Below, in pieces: positions 5,881 through 7,662 of a stretch of DNA of 7,662 bases. Below the pieces are notes generated by a model. That model did no database searches and was not told where the DNA came from. It worked only from the letters and a program-made list of their open reading frames with translations. The translations under genes were made by a program, and so were the position numbers. This stretch comes from Acidobacteriaceae bacterium (lineage in GTDB: Bacteria; Acidobacteriota; Terriglobia; Terriglobales; Acidobacteriaceae). Where the stretch lies: contig PLYW01000213.1 of assembly GCA_003151875.1 (NCBI GenBank), positions 1-7,662 on the forward strand. Direction: 5' to 3'. Position 1 is the stretch's first letter; each line of letters opens with the position of its first letter.

Positions 5881-7125
5881 CTACTCCGTCCAGCGCTTGA
5901 AGACCAGGCATCCGTTGGTGCCGCCGAAGCCGAAGGAATTCGACATGGCGTAATCCATGCTGACCTGGCGGGAAGTGTGGGGCACAAAGTCGAGATCGCA
6001 ACCCTCGTCCGGGTTGTCGAGATTGATGGTCGGCGGGGCGACCTGATCGCGCAGCGCCAGCACGGTGATCGCAGCTTCCAAGCCTCCCGCGCCGCCCAGC
6101 AGATGCCCGGTCATCGACTTGGTGGAGCTGACCAGCATCTTGTAGGCGTGATCGCCAAAGGCGCGCTTGATGGCGGTAGCCTCCAACTCGTCGCCCAGCG
6201 GAGTGGAGGTGCCGTGGGCGTTGACGTAGCCGATCTGCTCGGGGGCGATCCCGGCATCGCGCATAGCATTGCGCATCACGCGAAATCCGCCTTCGCCGTT
6301 CTCGGCTGGCTGGGTGATGTGGTTGGCGTCAGCGCTCATGCCGTAACCGACAACCTCGGCGATGATTTTCGCGCCGCGTTTCCTGGCGGACTCAAGCTCT
6401 TCCAGGATCAGGATGCCGGAGCCTTCGCCGATGATGAAGCCGTCGCGGTCTTTGTCCCACGGGCGGCTGGCGCGGTGAGGATCGTCGTTGCGCGTGGAGA
6501 GCGCGCGCATGGCCGCGAATCCGCCGACGCCCATGGGCGTGATGGCGGCTTCGGTGCCACCGGCGATCATCACGTCGGCATCGCCATACTTGATGACGCG
6601 GGCGGCATCGCCAATGGAGTGCGCGCTGGTGGTGCAAGCGGTGCAGGTGGCTTCGTTGGGACCTTTGGCGTTGTTACGAATGCTGACCTGCCCGGCCGCC
6701 AGGTTGACGATGGCCGCAGGAATGAAGAACGGTGAAATCTTGCGCGGGCCGCCGTTGAGCAGGTTGGAGTGTTCGCGTTCGATGATGTCGAAGCCACCGA
6801 TACCGGAGCCGATGTTGACCCCGGTGCGGTCGGCCATCTCTTCATTCTCAACTTTGTAATGGGCCATGCGCAGGGCTTCATCGCTGGCTGCGATGGCCAA
6901 ATGAATAAAGCGCGCCATCTTGCGCGCTTCCTTTTTTTCCACGAACTGCAACGGGTCGAAGTTCTTGACCTCGGCCGCGATCTGGCAGGCAAACTGGGTG
7001 GCGTCGAAGGCGGTAATGCGCTCCACCCCGCTCTTGCCGGCCAGCAGCGCCGGCCACACCTCGGCGGTGTTGTGGCCGACCGCACAGATTACCCCGATTC
7101 CCGTTACGACGACACGGCGACTCAA
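5881..7125 (-). CDS. fabF: 3-oxoacyl-[acyl-carrier-protein] synthase II
   Basis: The condensing enzyme that elongates acyl-ACP with malonyl-ACP in type II fatty-acid synthesis (EC 2.3.1.179); a cytoplasmic dimer. The 414 residues match the family length. The Cys-His-His triad is intact: Cys164 in TACTTSAHS, His304 in NAHGTSTPLGD and His341 in KSMTGHLLGG. Other family motifs include GSGIGG, NGGPRKISPFF, SRPWDKDRDGF, PPTINLDNPDEGCDLDFVPH and NSFGFGGTNG. The long match to E. coli FabF, including the GCDLDFVPH region, favours FabF over FabB. The start is TTG, giving MSRRVVVTG, the normal family N-terminus. It lies one base after the acpP stop (TAG-A-TTG), with an AAGGGA element inside acpP (plus 7136-7141) about 10 bases upstream, so translation is probably coupled to acpP. 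Convergent with the VOC gene; no intrinsic terminator seen after the stop. Confidence 0.96.
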   Translation of the reverse strand: MSRRVVVTGIGVICAVGHNTAEVWPALLAGKSGVERITAFDATQFACQIAAEVKNFDPLQFVEKKEARKMARFIHLAIAASDEALRMAHYKVENEEMADRTGVNIGSGIGGFDIIEREHSNLLNGGPRKISPFFIPAAIVNLAAGQVSIRNNAKGPNEATCTACTTSAHSIGDAARVIKYGDADVMIAGGTEAAITPMGVGGFAAMRALSTRNDDPHRASRPWDKDRDGFIIGEGSGILILEELESARKRGAKIIAEVVGYGMSADANHITQPAENGEGGFRVMRNAMRDAGIAPEQIGYVNAHGTSTPLGDELEATAIKRAFGDHAYKMLVSSTKSMTGHLLGGAGGLEAAITVLALRDQVAPPTINLDNPDEGCDLDFVPHTSRQVSMDYAMSNSFGFGGTNGCLVFKRWTE

Positions 7126-7126
7126 T

Positions 7127-7372
7127 CTACTTGGATCCCTTCGCGTGCGAGTTGATGTAGTCCACGGCGTCCTTCACGGTGCGAATCTTCTCCGCATCTT
7201 CGTCGGGGATCTCGATTTCGAAGGCCTCCTCAAAGGCCATGACCAGCTCAACGGTGTCGAGCGAATCGGCGCCCAGGTCGTCCACGAAGGACGCATTGGG
7301 AGTCACCTCGGCCTCATCCACGCCCAATTGTTCCACGATGATTTGCTTTACGCGTTCGTCTACAGATGCCAT
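7127..7372 (-). CDS. acpP: Acyl carrier protein (copy 1)
   Basis: A small acidic carrier that holds growing acyl chains on a 4'-phosphopantetheine arm. The 81 residues match the family. The attachment site is Ser37 in GADSLDTVELV, followed by the conserved acidic helix II (FEEAFEIEIPDEDAEKI) that docks partner enzymes such as FabF. An AAAGGAG ribosome site (plus 7385-7391) precedes the ATG by 12 bases, somewhat longer than ideal. It lies between a second acp gene upstream and fabF downstream, the usual acpP-fabF order. The 40 residues from Ala27 to Val66 are identical to those of the second copy. Confidence 0.96.
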   Translation of the reverse strand: MASVDERVKQIIVEQLGVDEAEVTPNASFVDDLGADSLDTVELVMAFEEAFEIEIPDEDAEKIRTVKDAVDYINSHAKGSK

Positions 7373-7446
7373 GAGGTCAGCAATCTCCTTTCGACCCGCC
7401 TGCCGGGCGAGCGAAAAACTTTGGGTATGTCGGCTGACCGGAACCA

Positions 7447-7480
7447 GGCCGCCCCCGCCACGGCGGGCGGAGCGGTGGCC
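7447..7480. other. GC-rich stem-loop in the gap between the two acp genes
   Basis: An inner hairpin CCCGC-CACG-GCGGG (7454-7467) lies within an outer stem pairing 7447-7453 with 7474-7480 (GGCC / GGCC plus two G-C and one G-U pair), with a 6-base bulge on one side. No T-run follows on the minus strand, so it is not a standard terminator. It could stabilise or process the transcript, or attenuate between the two acp genes. The surrounding gap (7373-7491) also holds the copy 1 ribosome site and no visible promoter. Confidence 0.45.
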
Positions 7481-7491
7481 GGAGTGGGCGA

Positions 7492-7662
7492 CTACTTCTT
7501 CACCTTGGCGTGCTGGTCGATGTAGGTCACGGCGTCCTGCACGGTGCGGATCTTCTCCGCGTCCTCGTCAGGGATCTCGATCTCGAAGGCCTCTTCGAAA
7601 GCCATGACCAGTTCGACGGTGTCGAGCGAGTCGGCGCCGAGGTCGTCCACAAACGAAGCGCT
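7492..7662 (-). CDS. Acyl carrier protein, second copy (N-terminus cut by window edge)
   Basis: The last 56 codons and stop of a second acyl carrier protein, reading in from the right edge. It starts SASFVDDLGADSLD, so the phosphopantetheine Ser and the whole recognition helix are present, and it ends TYIDQHAKVKK. It differs from copy 1 only outside the 40-residue core: at the residue before the core and in the last helix (K/Q, D/T, N/D, S/Q, G/V, S/K). Fifteen of the 40 core codons differ silently, so this is not a fresh duplication or an assembly echo. It lies 119 bases upstream of copy 1 in the same direction, probably in the same operon. About 26 N-terminal residues would lie outside the window. 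Confidence 0.94.
   Translation of the reverse strand, partial: SASFVDDLGADSLDTVELVMAFEEAFEIEIPDEDAEKIRTVQDAVTYIDQHAKVKK

Noticed and set aside
5875..6735. 286-codon plus-strand open frame across fabF
   Set aside because: Gly/Ala/Asp/Val-rich antisense shadow of fabF, with no recognisable domain.
7127..7662. The two acp copies as an assembly duplication artefact
   Set aside because: Fifteen silent codon differences, different C-terminal helices and an unrelated intergenic sequence show they are distinct genes.

Overview
This is a GC-rich bacterial chromosomal window holding six protein genes, two of them cut by the window edges. The best guess for the source is an Acidobacteriota (Terriglobia-like) bacterium. 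That rests on the gene repertoire, including a two-domain dCTP deaminase and an exported prolyl oligopeptidase beside an S41-family paralogue, and on short heptameric intergenic repeats. It is an inference from recalled families, not a proven assignment.

Layout from left to right: (1) the two-domain dCTP deaminase gene dcd on the minus strand, running off the left edge; (2) a 255-bp gap with several dyads; (3) an exported prolyl oligopeptidase on the minus strand with an intact Ser-Asp-His triad; (4) a 375-bp divergent promoter region; (5) a membrane-anchored or secreted PDZ-S41 protein on the plus strand, which looks like a C-terminal processing protease but lacks the catalytic Ser and Lys; (6) a strong intrinsic terminator; (7) a small VOC/glyoxalase-fold protein on the plus strand; (8) a 126-bp convergent gap bordered on both sides by 7-bp-period repeats; (9) fabF on the minus strand, preceded by acpP and, at the right edge, by a second nearly identical acpP.

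The right part is a fatty-acid synthesis cluster transcribed leftwards (acpP copy 2, acpP copy 1, fabF). The acyl carrier protein and its elongating condensing enzyme are encoded side by side, with fabF starting on TTG one base after the acpP stop. The middle part pairs two exported, peptidase-fold proteins transcribed divergently from a shared control region. dcd supplies dUTP for thymidylate synthesis and has no evident functional link to its neighbours.

The most interesting element is the S41 paralogue. Its catalytic Ser, Lys and NPGG-loop positions are all substituted while PDZ and fold motifs are kept, which suggests a pseudoprotease with a binding or scaffolding role. Also worth a second look are the tandem acpP pair (40 consecutive identical residues encoded with 15 silent codon differences) and the phased heptad array that supplies the stop codon of the VOC gene. 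No RNA genes, CRISPR arrays, insertion sequences or defence systems were seen.
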